Part shown: in pieces, positions 7,526 through 15,685 of the stretch
Layout: the number at the start of each line of letters is the position of its first letter
How positions within the stretch are numbered: the stretch's first letter is position 1
Assembly: GCF_040393045.1 (NCBI RefSeq)
Contig: NZ_JBEBUX010000055.1
Location: forward strand, 1-24,838
Direction of reading: 5' to 3'
From: Pollutimonas bauzanensis_A
GTDB lineage: Bacteria > Pseudomonadota > Gammaproteobacteria > Burkholderiales > Burkholderiaceae_B
DNA length: 24,838 nt
Translations under genes and position numbers: made by a program
Notes under the pieces: generated by a model
What the model was told of the DNA's origin: nothing
What the model saw: only the letters and a program-made list of their open reading frames with translations
The model's database searches: none

Positions 7526-7580
7526 CACACGCATTGAACTTGACCAAGCTGCAGCACAATACCTGTATACGGAGTTTATT

Positions 7581-8984
7581 ATGGCTATTTCAAATATCGG
7601 CGTTGGTTCCGGCCTGCCGCTCGACAAGCTACTGGAAGATCTTCGCAAAAGCGAAAATATCGCCCTAAGCCTGATCAATGATCGGGCCACGACTGTTCAA
7701 AACCGACTGTCGGCCTACGGCACGGTAAAAGGCTCAATTGAAACCTTGAAAAAAGCGTCTGACGCTTTGGGTAAAGCAGAAGCCTTCGGTGCGCTTAAAA
7801 CCAGCGTTAGCGGCGACGCCTTTACCGCCACCGCGTCCAGTAAAGCAATAGCTGGGCAGTACAACATCGAAGTCCAGCAGTTGGCTACACATCAAACCTT
7901 GACCAGTGTCGGCAAAACCAGCCGCACGGAAGTCTTGGCGGCAGGTAAAGTCGAAATCGAAATCAAAATTGCCGGCCAAGATGCCAAGACCTTAACCCTG
8001 GACTCTACCGACACCTCGCTTGAAGGCATCGCCAAAGCTATCAATGGCGACTCCAGCATGGGCGTGAGCGCCACGCTTATCAACGATGGGTCCAAATCCT
8101 ATTTGTTGCTGACAGCCAAGAACACCGGCACCGAAGCGTCTGTAGAAAGCATTTCCGTAAGCGACGCTGGCGCGGGCACCGACATCACCGAACTGCAAAA
8201 CACGATAGGCTTCACGCAAGGCGGCAGCAGTAACGCGCTGCAGGAAAAGGCTGCGGAAAACGCCAAGGTGATGTTCAATGGCATTGAAATCAATAGCCAA
8301 ACCAACGTCATCGAAGACGCCATTGAAGGCGTAACGCTTACGCTACTCAAAAAAAATACCGCAGGTAGCACCGACGCATTGTCGGTTACCCGCGATGACG
8401 CTGTTACCTCTAAAGCCATTAATGATTTTGTCACGGCCTACAACAGCCTGCAAAATGTCATCAAGGTGCACACCAGCTTCAACGTCGACGATCCAACCAA
8501 TTCAGGCGCGCTATCAGGCGACAGCTTGGCGCGCAACGTGCAAAGTCAACTGCGTAGCGGATTGAATGCAGTAAACGATACTGGCACCGTGCGCAACCTG
8601 TCGTCACTGGGCATCACTACCAATCCCAATACCGGCCTGTTGGTAGTCGATTCCAAAAAGCTCGAAACGGCCCTGAAAGACGGCATGGTCGATGTACAAA
8701 AACTGTTCGCCGGCGAAAACGGCATCAGCAAGAAACTGGGCGCGGTTGCAGACAACTTCGTCAAAAGCGATGGCGTAATCAGTTCCGCGTCCGACAGCAT
8801 GACTCAGGCCTTGAAAGGCCTGGAAAAGCAATATGACGCCACGTCTCTTCGCATCGACGCAAAAATGGAAACCTATCGCAAGCAATTTTCCGCCCTGGAC
8901 TCCATGATGGCGCAGATGGGTTCAATCAGCAGCTACCTGACCCAGCAACTTTCCATGCTTGGCAATATGAACGACAGCAAATAA
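7581..8984 (+). CDS. fliD: Flagellar filament cap protein FliD (HAP2)
   Basis: FliD forms the oligomeric cap at the filament tip that folds incoming flagellin. The 467-residue protein is of normal length. Its N-terminus (MAISNIGVGSGLPLDKLLED) and the region to about residue 110 match the FliD N-terminal domain, with the segment AGQYNIEVQQLATHQTL. The C-terminal domain includes DAVTSKAINDFVTAYNSLQN, LRSGLNAVNDTGTVRNLSSL and a final coiled segment ending in FSALDSMMAQMGSISSYLTQ. The start at 7581 has GGAG six bases upstream; an in-frame start at 7494 lies within the promoter. The stop overlaps the fliS start as TAATG. Confidence 0.96.
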   Translation: MAISNIGVGSGLPLDKLLEDLRKSENIALSLINDRATTVQNRLSAYGTVKGSIETLKKASDALGKAEAFGALKTSVSGDAFTATASSKAIAGQYNIEVQQLATHQTLTSVGKTSRTEVLAAGKVEIEIKIAGQDAKTLTLDSTDTSLEGIAKAINGDSSMGVSATLINDGSKSYLLLTAKNTGTEASVESISVSDAGAGTDITELQNTIGFTQGGSSNALQEKAAENAKVMFNGIEINSQTNVIEDAIEGVTLTLLKKNTAGSTDALSVTRDDAVTSKAINDFVTAYNSLQNVIKVHTSFNVDDPTNSGALSGDSLARNVQSQLRSGLNAVNDTGTVRNLSSLGITTNPNTGLLVVDSKKLETALKDGMVDVQKLFAGENGISKKLGAVADNFVKSDGVISSASDSMTQALKGLEKQYDATSLRIDAKMETYRKQFSALDSMMAQMGSISSYLTQQLSMLGNMNDSK

Positions 8985-9427
8985 TGACTTATTCCTCTGC
9001 TCGCGGGCCTAGACGCCAACATGCTGTCAATGCCTATGCCAATATAGGCCTTGAAACCGAGGTATTCAGCGCCAGTCCCGAACACTTGATCACCCTGCTC
9101 TTCAATGGCGCCCAGGCGGCTATCCTGAAAGCCCGGCTACATATGGAAAGCGGCAATATCGAAGGCCGTGGGCTGGCCATCTCGAAAGCCATCGACATTG
9201 TGGACTCTGGCCTGAAAGCCAGCGTCGATCGGGAATCAGGCGGCGAACTGGCAACCAACCTGGTTGCCAGTTATGAACTCATCATACGCAATCTGTTATT
9301 AGCCAACCTGAATGCCGACCTAGATAAACTGGCGCTAGCGGAACAGTTACTGGTCAATATCGGCAGCGCTTGGCGCGAAGCTACCGACCCCGTTCGAACA
9401 GAACTATTTACCGAAAAAACCGGCTAA
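8984..9427 (+). CDS. fliS: Flagellin export chaperone FliS
   Basis: FliS binds the C-terminus of newly made flagellin in the cytoplasm, prevents premature polymerisation and delivers it to the export gate. The 147-residue product has the family pattern: NAYANIGLETEVFSASPEHL, then ITLLFNGAQAAILKARLHME, an ISKAIDIVDSGLKASVD segment and LATNLVASYELIIRNLLLAN. It is helical throughout, as expected. Its ATG overlaps the fliD stop by one base, so the two are translationally coupled. Its presence means the cell has a flagellin even though no flagellin gene is in this window. Confidence 0.95.
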   Translation: MTYSSARGPRRQHAVNAYANIGLETEVFSASPEHLITLLFNGAQAAILKARLHMESGNIEGRGLAISKAIDIVDSGLKASVDRESGGELATNLVASYELIIRNLLLANLNADLDKLALAEQLLVNIGSAWREATDPVRTELFTEKTG

Positions 9428-9542
9428 TACTATTCCCCCGCCAACCTATTGCTTTTGGTTTCCAATCACTTCATCCTTGCACTATCAATAGTTTAAGCAA
9501 AGATAATATCGCCCCACACAGTCAATCCGCACAGACCCACCG

Positions 9543-9881
9543 ATGATTTTACCTATGAGCCATACGTCTTCTATTTTGCGCCAGTACGAAATCATAGCCG
9601 GCATTTCCACTCGCATGCTCGTGGAAGCACGTGCCAATAATTGGGATACCGTGGTAGCCCTGGGCGAGCAATATCAAGATGCCGTAGAGTCCCTGCGCGC
9701 CATTACCAGTCTTAGCGATAAAGATCGCGAAGGACGAAAAAAACTGCTGGCCAAGATTCTCGACGATGATGCCAGTATTCGCATGCTGGCACGGCCAGAA
9801 CTTGAGCGCCTCGGTACCTTGCTAGGCAACATGAGGCGCCAGCAAACCGTATTGCATACCTATTCCAGCACCATCTCTTAA
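9543..9881 (+). CDS. fliT: FliT-like flagellar chaperone
   Basis: FliT is a small helical cytoplasmic chaperone for FliD and in enterics also binds FlhDC. The call rests mainly on position directly after fliS, on size (112 residues) and on a helical, charged composition with segments such as SILRQYEIIAGISTRMLVEA and RPELERLGTLLGNMRRQQTV. FliT sequences diverge widely. No clear ribosome-binding site precedes the ATG at 9543 or the in-frame ATG at 9555. A 115-base gap follows fliS, containing an AT-rich stretch but no convincing promoter. The next gene starts two bases after its stop. Confidence 0.75.
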   Translation: MILPMSHTSSILRQYEIIAGISTRMLVEARANNWDTVVALGEQYQDAVESLRAITSLSDKDREGRKKLLAKILDDDASIRMLARPELERLGTLLGNMRRQQTVLHTYSSTIS

Positions 9882-9883
9882 TC

Positions 9884-11272
9884 ATGAGCATTGGCGGCCC
9901 ATCGGCTCTAGGTACACTGCTGGTACACCGGCTTGATTCCGTTTTAGGCACCACACTATCCCAGCAAGCCAACCTGGTTTCAGGCGCGCGTCCAGATGCA
10001 ATAACCCAACCTGGCAGCCCGGAGCGTCCGGACGCCGCGCAGAACCAGGTGCATCGGCAACCACGCGATGGCGTCGACCGAGCCACAGCGCAGACGGAAC
10101 AGCAGACCAAAGAAGCCATCAACCGTGCCAAGGTGGATGCGCGGGCCGCGGAAATTCTGGCTGCGCGTAGCGCCCCCAGCACCAGCACTACGGCTTCAGC
10201 ACCTACCAGTCTTGGTCATGCGGCCCGCACCATATTGGCGCTGCTGGCGAATTTTCCCGATCAGCCGCCCGCAGTACAAGGCAAGGCGCCTTTACTTGGC
10301 ACCAACCCGCGCGCTGGCGACACCAGCCAATCTGGCAGCACCAGCACAACCAACGCCAACCAGACAAATCATGCCACACGCGCCGCTGCTGCTGCACCAC
10401 AATCGGCATCCGCCCTGCCCGCGCAATTGGCTCAAGCTCTGGCCCATGCCCTGCAACGTAGCGGCATGTTTTATGAATCGCATTTGAATAATCTGGCCTT
10501 TGGCAAACAAACCATCAGCCAACTGCAACAAGAACCCCAGGCCCAGGCGGGCCGCGGATCGCCGGAGCCAGCAACCGCCGGACAAGGCAAGAATGCCGGA
10601 GCGGCAGCACCCGCCCCGAATTCAAACACACCGACAACTCCGGCGGCCACCCTGGCTAATGCAAACAATGCATCAACGGCAACACAAGGCCAGCGCAGCG
10701 AAGCGGGGTTTGTCGGCCAGAATACGTCGACAGCTGGCGCCAGCGCTGCGTCATCTCCCGCGCCAGCCCCCGCATCCGTACCCGTACCCGGACTGGACCC
10801 TCAAACTCACCAGTTAGTACGCCAGCAACTGGAAGTACTGGCTAACCAAACTTTTGCCTGGCGTGGCGAAGCGTGGCCTGAAGCCCCCATGGATTGGGAA
10901 ATCAGCCGCCGTGAACCATCCCGGGAGGAAACTAACCTTCCACTCGAAGTCGACCACTGGGCAACGCGCATCAATATCCAACTACCAGTGCTGGGTAATG
11001 TGCAAGCCCGGCTGACACTGGCAGGACAACAAGTGGTCATGCAATTGATCGCACCTGAATCGTCTACATTGCTAAGCCAGCATACCGAGGCTTTGCGCAA
11101 CCGGTTCTCTGCCATGGGAATGCAACTGAGCCAACTTTCTGTTGCCCGCGACGCCAGAGAAGTGGCTGGCAGCCGACAGATTCCAGACAATCCGACAGCA
11201 TCGCTTTATCAGCGGCAAGCAGAAGCAGGGAATATTCCAGGCACTATCGACGGCGGAGGTACTGGGTCATGA
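9884..11272 (+). CDS. FliK-like protein, second copy, paired with fhlB
   Basis: This 462-residue protein has a long low-complexity N-terminal part (about residues 40-300) rich in Ala, Gln, Thr, Asn and Pro. A folded C-terminal domain follows at about 325-430: WRGEAWPEAPMDWEISRREP, then INIQLPVLGNVQARLTLAGQ, VVMQLIAPESSTLLSQHTEA and LRNRFSAMGMQLSQLSV. This layout and the C-terminal pattern resemble the FliK hook-length-control domain, but the match is more distant than for the fliK at 17630. The next gene encodes a free-standing FlhB C-terminal domain and overlaps it by four bases (ATGA). FliK C-domains act on FlhB C-domains, so the pair probably interacts. It may be a regulator, secreted ruler or decoy; the precise role is unknown. 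Confidence 0.75.
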   Translation: MSIGGPSALGTLLVHRLDSVLGTTLSQQANLVSGARPDAITQPGSPERPDAAQNQVHRQPRDGVDRATAQTEQQTKEAINRAKVDARAAEILAARSAPSTSTTASAPTSLGHAARTILALLANFPDQPPAVQGKAPLLGTNPRAGDTSQSGSTSTTNANQTNHATRAAAAAPQSASALPAQLAQALAHALQRSGMFYESHLNNLAFGKQTISQLQQEPQAQAGRGSPEPATAGQGKNAGAAAPAPNSNTPTTPAATLANANNASTATQGQRSEAGFVGQNTSTAGASAASSPAPAPASVPVPGLDPQTHQLVRQQLEVLANQTFAWRGEAWPEAPMDWEISRREPSREETNLPLEVDHWATRINIQLPVLGNVQARLTLAGQQVVMQLIAPESSTLLSQHTEALRNRFSAMGMQLSQLSVARDAREVAGSRQIPDNPTASLYQRQAEAGNIPGTIDGGGTGS

Positions 11273-11583
11273 CCGATAACCCACATCCGCTGGACGATGG
11301 CCGCGCCGCTGCAGTTGCGATCACCTATGATGCCAACGACGCTTCACCGCGTGTGGTTGCGAAGGGTTACGGGACTTTGGCGGAAACTATTATTCGTACA
11401 GCACGGGAAAATGGCTTGTACGTGCACGAGTCGCCTGAGCTGGTCGGCTTGTTGATGCAAATTGATCTTGATGCGCATATTCCGCCGCAATTGTATGTAG
11501 CAATTGCCGAGCTTCTGGCATGGTTGTATGCATTGGAAGGCGGCACAAGCGACGACCTACTGGCTCACAGCAAACAGCCCTAA
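11269..11583 (+). CDS. FhlB/FlhX-type protein: free-standing FlhB C-terminal (export switch) domain
   Basis: This 104-residue protein aligns with the part of FlhB that follows the NPTH autocleavage site: AAVAITYDANDASPRVVAKG, YGTLAETIIRTARENGLYVH, ESPELVGLLMQIDLDAHIPP and QLYVAIAELLAWLYAL. It lacks the membrane domain. At the position of NPTH it has DGRA, so it cannot self-cleave and resembles the post-cleavage fragment alone. In Helicobacter and Campylobacter the similar FlhX can stand in for the cleaved FlhB C-terminus. It is coupled by ATGA to the FliK-like gene upstream. Its 3' end overlaps the fliE 3' end on the other strand by four bases. It should act at the cytoplasmic face of the export gate. 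Confidence 0.85.
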   Translation: MTDNPHPLDDGRAAAVAITYDANDASPRVVAKGYGTLAETIIRTARENGLYVHESPELVGLLMQIDLDAHIPPQLYVAIAELLAWLYALEGGTSDDLLAHSKQP

Positions 11584-11912
11584 ACAGCCATCCGGGCAAT
11601 TTCTTGATAAGCCGCAACCAAACGATTACGCACCTGAACAGTCGCCTGAAATGCGATTCCGGCCTTCTGCATATCGATCATAACGTCATTGAGCGCCACA
11701 TCTGGTGCGCCCATCTGAAAAGCCCGACCTTGCGCCGCTGCACTATTCTGCATCTCAGACACACGCGCCAGCGACCGTGACAACTCGGCAGCGAAACCGC
11801 CAGAATCGGCGACTGTGCTTGTCGGGCGAACCGAACCGGCCGATGCTGCTTGGGTAACCGCTCGCATCTGAGCAAGCATGTTTTCGATAGCGGATAGATT
11901 TTGTATAGCCAT
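11580..11912 (-). CDS. fliE: Flagellar hook-basal body complex protein FliE
   Basis: FliE forms the junction between the MS ring and the rod and is the first protein exported by the flagellar system. The 110-residue product has the usual size. It has a variable N-terminal part and the conserved C-terminal half with FAAELSRSLARVSEMQNSAA, AFQMGAPDVALNDVMIDMQK and AGIAFQATVQVRNRLVAAYQ. It is transcribed opposite to the fliF operon and divergent from it across 363 bases, while its 3' end overlaps the end of fhlB. No strong ribosome-binding site precedes the ATG. Confidence 0.95.
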   Translation of the reverse strand: MAIQNLSAIENMLAQMRAVTQAASAGSVRPTSTVADSGGFAAELSRSLARVSEMQNSAAAQGRAFQMGAPDVALNDVMIDMQKAGIAFQATVQVRNRLVAAYQEIARMAV

Positions 11913-12275
11913 AAGTAGAGAGTATCCAAATACGCGAAATTCTCACGCCTGCCTACTGTACCGAACATCACGCAACGACAACCCCCACATCAAACACCAA
12001 AACACCCTTCTTTTCCGGCATTAGAAGCGCCCACCCCCAGGGCTATAGTCACCACTCAAGAAAGGCCAGAAAGCGCCTGATGACGGATTCGGTCGACCTC
12101 TCGTTCCATAAGAGCTAAATGACACCCAAAAGCAGCGTTTTTCGACGCTTGCCTACATAGCTTTTCACGCAATAATTCACACTCCCTTATTTCTGTCTCG
12201 CCGCATGTACACCCTGCCAACTACCAGCTCGACGTTCTCGCCAGGCCTGAGCCATTACAGCGATAGAGGTCGTCA
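11913..12275. other. Divergent fliE / fliF regulatory spacer
   Basis: These 363 bases separate two divergent early flagellar genes and hold no gene I can support. The region should contain the class II (master-regulator-dependent) promoters of both. The best visible candidate toward fliF is TTGCCT (12149-12154), 16 bases, AATAAT (12171-12176). I see no sigma-28 or clear sigma-54 signature, and no FlhDC box that I would defend. Confidence 0.5.
12149..12176 (+). promoter_or_regulatory. Possible sigma-70 promoter toward fliF
   Basis: TTGCCT, 16 bases, AATAAT lies about 100 bases before the fliF start. Both hexamers are imperfect and the spacing is one short of ideal, as is common for activator-dependent class II flagellar promoters. 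This is a weak prediction. Confidence 0.3.
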
Positions 12276-13970
12276 ATGAGCCAATCGGCCGCATTATTGG
12301 CCCGCTTTCCGGCACTAGGAAAACTCGGCAACTTGCCCAAGCCCTTACAACTGGGCCTTGCCGCAGCCGCCGTTGCTATCGTCGCAGTACTCCTGCTGTG
12401 GACCCGAGCCCCCGACTATAAAGTCCTGTTCTCCAATCTGGAAGACCGCGACGGCGGGGCCATAGTTGCCGCCCTGACGCAAATGAACGTGCCTTACCAG
12501 CTTGAGGCGACGGGCAATGCCATCCTGGTGCCTGCAGACAAAGTACACGAGGCGCGCCTGCAACTGGCGCAGCAAGGCTTGCCACGTAGCGGCGAGGCCG
12601 GATTCGAACTGATGGATAAAACCCGCTTCGGCGCCAGCCAGTTCACCGAGCAGGTCAATTACCAGCGCGCTCTTGAAGGCGAAATCGTCAGCTCGATCCA
12701 AGCCTTGCATGCCGTGCAAAGTGCCCGCCTGCACTTGGCCATACCGCGCGAATCCTTATTCGTTCGCGACCGTCAGGCGCCTACGGCGTCCGTCTTGCTA
12801 ACGCTCTACCCGGGCCGCAGCCTAAGCGACGCCCAGGTGGCCGCCATTACCTGGCTGGTATCTTCCAGCGTACCTAATCTGACAGCCGACAAAGTGTCGG
12901 TAGTCGATCAAAATGGCCGGCTGCTCACTGCCCCCACCGGAGAAGCAGGCGCCGACGGCAGCAGGCGCAATCTGGTCAACGATATCGAATCACGTACTGT
13001 GCAACGCATCCTGACACTGCTTAATCCGCTGGTCGGGGTAGGCAACGTACGTGCGCAGGTCAGCGCCCAGGTCGATTTCGCCCAGCGCGAACAAACCTCT
13101 GAAGTCTATCGTCCGAATCAGAATCCCGGCGAGGCCGCAGTGCGTAGCGCGCAAACCAGCGCCTCCATGCAAAGCAATGTATTACCGCCTGAAGGCATAC
13201 CGGGCGCGTTGACCAACCAACCTCCTGTCAACGCCACGGCGCCCATCGTAGCGCCGCCGCAGGCTGGCGCAGCGCCGCAAGCAAATGCCGCTGGTGCCGC
13301 CGCGAACGCAGGGGCCAATAACGCAGCGGGCAATCTGGCCGCAACGCCGGCTGGCAATAACACGCCCGGACAAGGTACAGGCAGCAGTCGCAACGACTCC
13401 ACAATCAATTACGAAGTCGATCGGACTATCAGTCATATTAAGGATCCTCTGGGCAAGCTGCAACGGTTGTCGGTTGCTGTGGTCGTCAACTACCGCAATA
13501 ACGATGGCAAGCCTGAAGCGATCCCCGCCGATGAACTCGAGAAGCTCAATGATCTTGTCAAGCAGGCCATGGGTTACTCGGCCGAACGCGGCGATACGCT
13601 AAGCGTGGTCAACAGCGTCTTCACCGACGATACGCCTGCTTCGCCGCCCATTTGGGAGAACCCGATCTACCTGGATTACGCCTTGCAGCTCGCTAAGTAC
13701 CTGCTCATCGCGTTGATGGTCGTCCTGGTATGGCGCAAGCTGGTCAAACCCTTGATGGAAACCGCTGCCCTTGCCAAAGAACAGACTGATGCACAAGAGG
13801 CTCAACTTGCCAGCAGCCGCGAACAAATAGCGGCCGAGGAACGGCGAGCCTCTGAAATCAGTCGCTACGAAGACAATATGAACACGGCACGCACCATGGC
13901 TGAAAAAGACCCGCGTGCTGTCGCAATGGTGCTGCGCTCATGGATGGAAAAGAAAGATGGCAATCGCTGA
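12276..13970 (+). CDS. fliF: Flagellar MS-ring protein FliF
   Basis: FliF builds the MS ring in the inner membrane, the base on which rotor and export gate assemble. The 564-residue protein has the standard layout: a first membrane helix at about 25-42 (QLGLAAAAVAIVAVLLLW), then ring-building domains with VLFSNLEDRDGGAIVAALTQ and FTEQVNYQRALEGEI. A flexible Ala/Asn/Pro-rich stretch follows at about 305-374, then NYEVDRTISHIKDPLGKLQR. A second membrane helix lies at about 471-487. The cytoplasmic tail ends in the FliG-binding segment DPRAVAMVLRSWMEKKDGNR. The ATG at 12276 has GAGGT upstream. The gene leads the long operon and overlaps fliG by 14 bases. Confidence 0.97.
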   Translation: MSQSAALLARFPALGKLGNLPKPLQLGLAAAAVAIVAVLLLWTRAPDYKVLFSNLEDRDGGAIVAALTQMNVPYQLEATGNAILVPADKVHEARLQLAQQGLPRSGEAGFELMDKTRFGASQFTEQVNYQRALEGEIVSSIQALHAVQSARLHLAIPRESLFVRDRQAPTASVLLTLYPGRSLSDAQVAAITWLVSSSVPNLTADKVSVVDQNGRLLTAPTGEAGADGSRRNLVNDIESRTVQRILTLLNPLVGVGNVRAQVSAQVDFAQREQTSEVYRPNQNPGEAAVRSAQTSASMQSNVLPPEGIPGALTNQPPVNATAPIVAPPQAGAAPQANAAGAAANAGANNAAGNLAATPAGNNTPGQGTGSSRNDSTINYEVDRTISHIKDPLGKLQRLSVAVVVNYRNNDGKPEAIPADELEKLNDLVKQAMGYSAERGDTLSVVNSVFTDDTPASPPIWENPIYLDYALQLAKYLLIALMVVLVWRKLVKPLMETAALAKEQTDAQEAQLASSREQIAAEERRASEISRYEDNMNTARTMAEKDPRAVAMVLRSWMEKKDGNR

Positions 13971-14958
13971 ACCCAATCTGGATCGCTGCGCAATTCTCAT
14001 GATGTCTCTTGGTGAGGACGCCGCGGCCGAGGTTTTCAAGTACCTCAGCGCACGAGAAGTCCAACTGGTCGGCTCTGCCATGGCCAACCTTAAACAAGTC
14101 ACCCGTGCCGATGTCGACGCCGTACTCGAGGAGTTTCGCCAGGAAGCCGACCAGTTCATGGCCGTCACGCTGGGTTCGGACGAGTACATACGCTCTGTAC
14201 TGAACAAGGCACTGGGCAATGACCGCGCAGCCAGCCTCATCGAAGACATCCTGGAAGGGAGCGACAACGCCAATGGCATCGACGCCCTTAACTGGCTGGA
14301 AGCCACCAGCGTGGCAGAACTCATCGCCGACGAACATCCACAAATCATCGCCACGATACTGGTTCACCTTGAACGTGACCGCGCATCCAGCGTATTGGCC
14401 TTGCTCAATGAGCGGCTGCGCAACGATGTCATGCTGCGCATTGCCACGTTCGGCGGCGTACAGCCCGCCGCCCTGCATGAACTGACTGACGTGCTTAACA
14501 CCATGCTGTCGGGCCAGGGCGCCAAGCGCAGCAAAATGGGCGGCGTACGCACTGCTGCCGAAATACTGAACTTCATGAGTACGGCAGAAGAAGATGCCGT
14601 GGTGGCCAATTTGCGGGAACTCGACGCCGATCTCGCGCAGCGCATTGTGGACGAAATGTTCGTCTTCGAGAACCTGGCCGATATCGAAGACACAGCCATC
14701 CAGCTGATACTGAAAGAAATCGATACGACGGCACTGACTATTGCACTGAAAGGCGCACCTGAAGAATTGCGCGAGAAGTTCTTCAAGAACATGTCGAACC
14801 GGGCGGCCGAAATGCTGCGCGACGACCTTGATGCGCAAGGGCCTGTACGCATGTCCAAGGTCGAGGAAGAGCAAAAGAACATTGTCCAGGTGGCTCGCAA
14901 ACTAGCCGAAGCTGGCCAATTTACGCTAAGCGGCCTTGGAAGTGACGAGTATGTCTAA
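13957..14958 (+). CDS. fliG: Flagellar motor switch protein FliG
   Basis: FliG is the rotor protein that takes torque from MotA and reverses rotation. The 333-residue product is complete. It has an N-terminal FliF-binding domain (RCAILMMSLGEDAAAEVFKY), a middle domain with the EHPQ motif (126-129, in ELIADEHPQIIATIL) that contacts FliM, and a C-terminal domain with the charged torque helix (PEELREKFFKNMSNRAAEML, then RDDLDAQGPVR). The start at 13957 is chosen because GGAAAAGAAAG precedes it and the resulting N-terminus matches the family; an in-frame GTG at 13915 would give a longer protein. It overlaps fliF by 14 bases and fliH by 8. Confidence 0.97.
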   Translation: MAIAEPNLDRCAILMMSLGEDAAAEVFKYLSAREVQLVGSAMANLKQVTRADVDAVLEEFRQEADQFMAVTLGSDEYIRSVLNKALGNDRAASLIEDILEGSDNANGIDALNWLEATSVAELIADEHPQIIATILVHLERDRASSVLALLNERLRNDVMLRIATFGGVQPAALHELTDVLNTMLSGQGAKRSKMGGVRTAAEILNFMSTAEEDAVVANLRELDADLAQRIVDEMFVFENLADIEDTAIQLILKEIDTTALTIALKGAPEELREKFFKNMSNRAAEMLRDDLDAQGPVRMSKVEEEQKNIVQVARKLAEAGQFTLSGLGSDEYV

Positions 14959-15685
14959 CAAGCAAGTTGGCTACTACCAGGAAGCCGATATGTGGAAACG
15001 CTGGGAGATGACATCGTTCGATGCACCTCCCGCGCCTGTCAAACAAGCGGCCGAGCCAGCGGCCGATCCGGTCGATGTCTACGCCGAAATCCAGCGCGCG
15101 CGCGAGGCGGCTCAATTGCGCGCCCACGCCGAAGGCTATGCCTCAGGACACGCTCAAGGCCTGGCCGCTGGCACTGAAGAAGGCCGCAAGGCCGGACACG
15201 AGCTTGGCTATGAAGCCGGCTTCGAGGCAGGCCACACGGCGGGTCGCGAACGCGTCCAGCAAGAAGCTGCGCATTTGCAATCCGCCGCAAAAAACTGCGC
15301 CGACGCCCTCGCGTCAATAGAAGCCGAAATGGGTCAGGCCATGATTGCGTTGTCCATTCGGATTGCAGAGCAGGTGCTGCGTAGTACGTTAGACGCCCAT
15401 CCCGAAAAAATACTGGATCTGGTGCGCGATATTACCCACCTGGATTCCAACAAAGAAACAATACTCAAACTGCGCCTGAACCCCGCTGATCTGGATCTGG
15501 TCGATCAATATCTCCAGCACGACCTTGACGTAAGCCATTGGCGGCTGCTCTCCGATGAATCCATCGAGCGCGGTGGGTGTCTGGCGGAAACCGTATTGGG
15601 CAATATCGACGCAACGCTCCAGACACGCTGGCAGCGTGTCACTTCGGCACTAGGCCACAGCGCTTTCGCGGGACGGAAAACCTGA
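14951..15685 (+). CDS. fliH: Flagellar export ATPase regulator FliH
   Basis: FliH dimers hold the ATPase FliI, inhibit it, and tether it to the C ring through FliN and to the gate through FlhA. The 244-residue protein begins MSNKQVGYYQEADMWKRWEM, with two tryptophans (15 and 18) of the kind used for docking. Residues 62-98 contain ten glycines at exact four-residue intervals, the family's GxxxG helix taken to ten uninterrupted steps. The C-terminal domain (MGQAMIALSIRIAEQVLRST, then RLNPADLDLVDQYL and WRLLSDESIERGGCLAET) matches the FliI-binding region. The ATG at 14951 has GGAAGTGACG upstream and overlaps the fliG end by eight bases. Its stop overlaps the fliI start as TGATG. Confidence 0.95.
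   Translation: MSNKQVGYYQEADMWKRWEMTSFDAPPAPVKQAAEPAADPVDVYAEIQRAREAAQLRAHAEGYASGHAQGLAAGTEEGRKAGHELGYEAGFEAGHTAGRERVQQEAAHLQSAAKNCADALASIEAEMGQAMIALSIRIAEQVLRSTLDAHPEKILDLVRDITHLDSNKETILKLRLNPADLDLVDQYLQHDLDVSHWRLLSDESIERGGCLAETVLGNIDATLQTRWQRVTSALGHSAFAGRKT

Noticed and set aside
7494..7580. Longer N-terminus for FliD
   Set aside because: The segment overlaps the sigma-28 promoter, and the true start at 7581 has a good ribosome-binding site and the family N-terminus.
9428..9542. Possible separate promoter before fliT (TTGCAC ... GATAAT)
   Set aside because: The spacing is 19 bases, and there is no sigma-28 match; fliT is probably read from the fliD promoter.
11927..11936. AAATACGCG resembling part of an FlhDC box upstream of fliE
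   Set aside because: Only one degenerate half-site is present without the second half at the right distance, so I do not call it.
13858..14874. 338-codon open frame antisense to fliG
   Set aside because: Rich in Cys, His, Phe and Gln, with no known motif, and covers a well conserved fliG. It is a codon-usage shadow.
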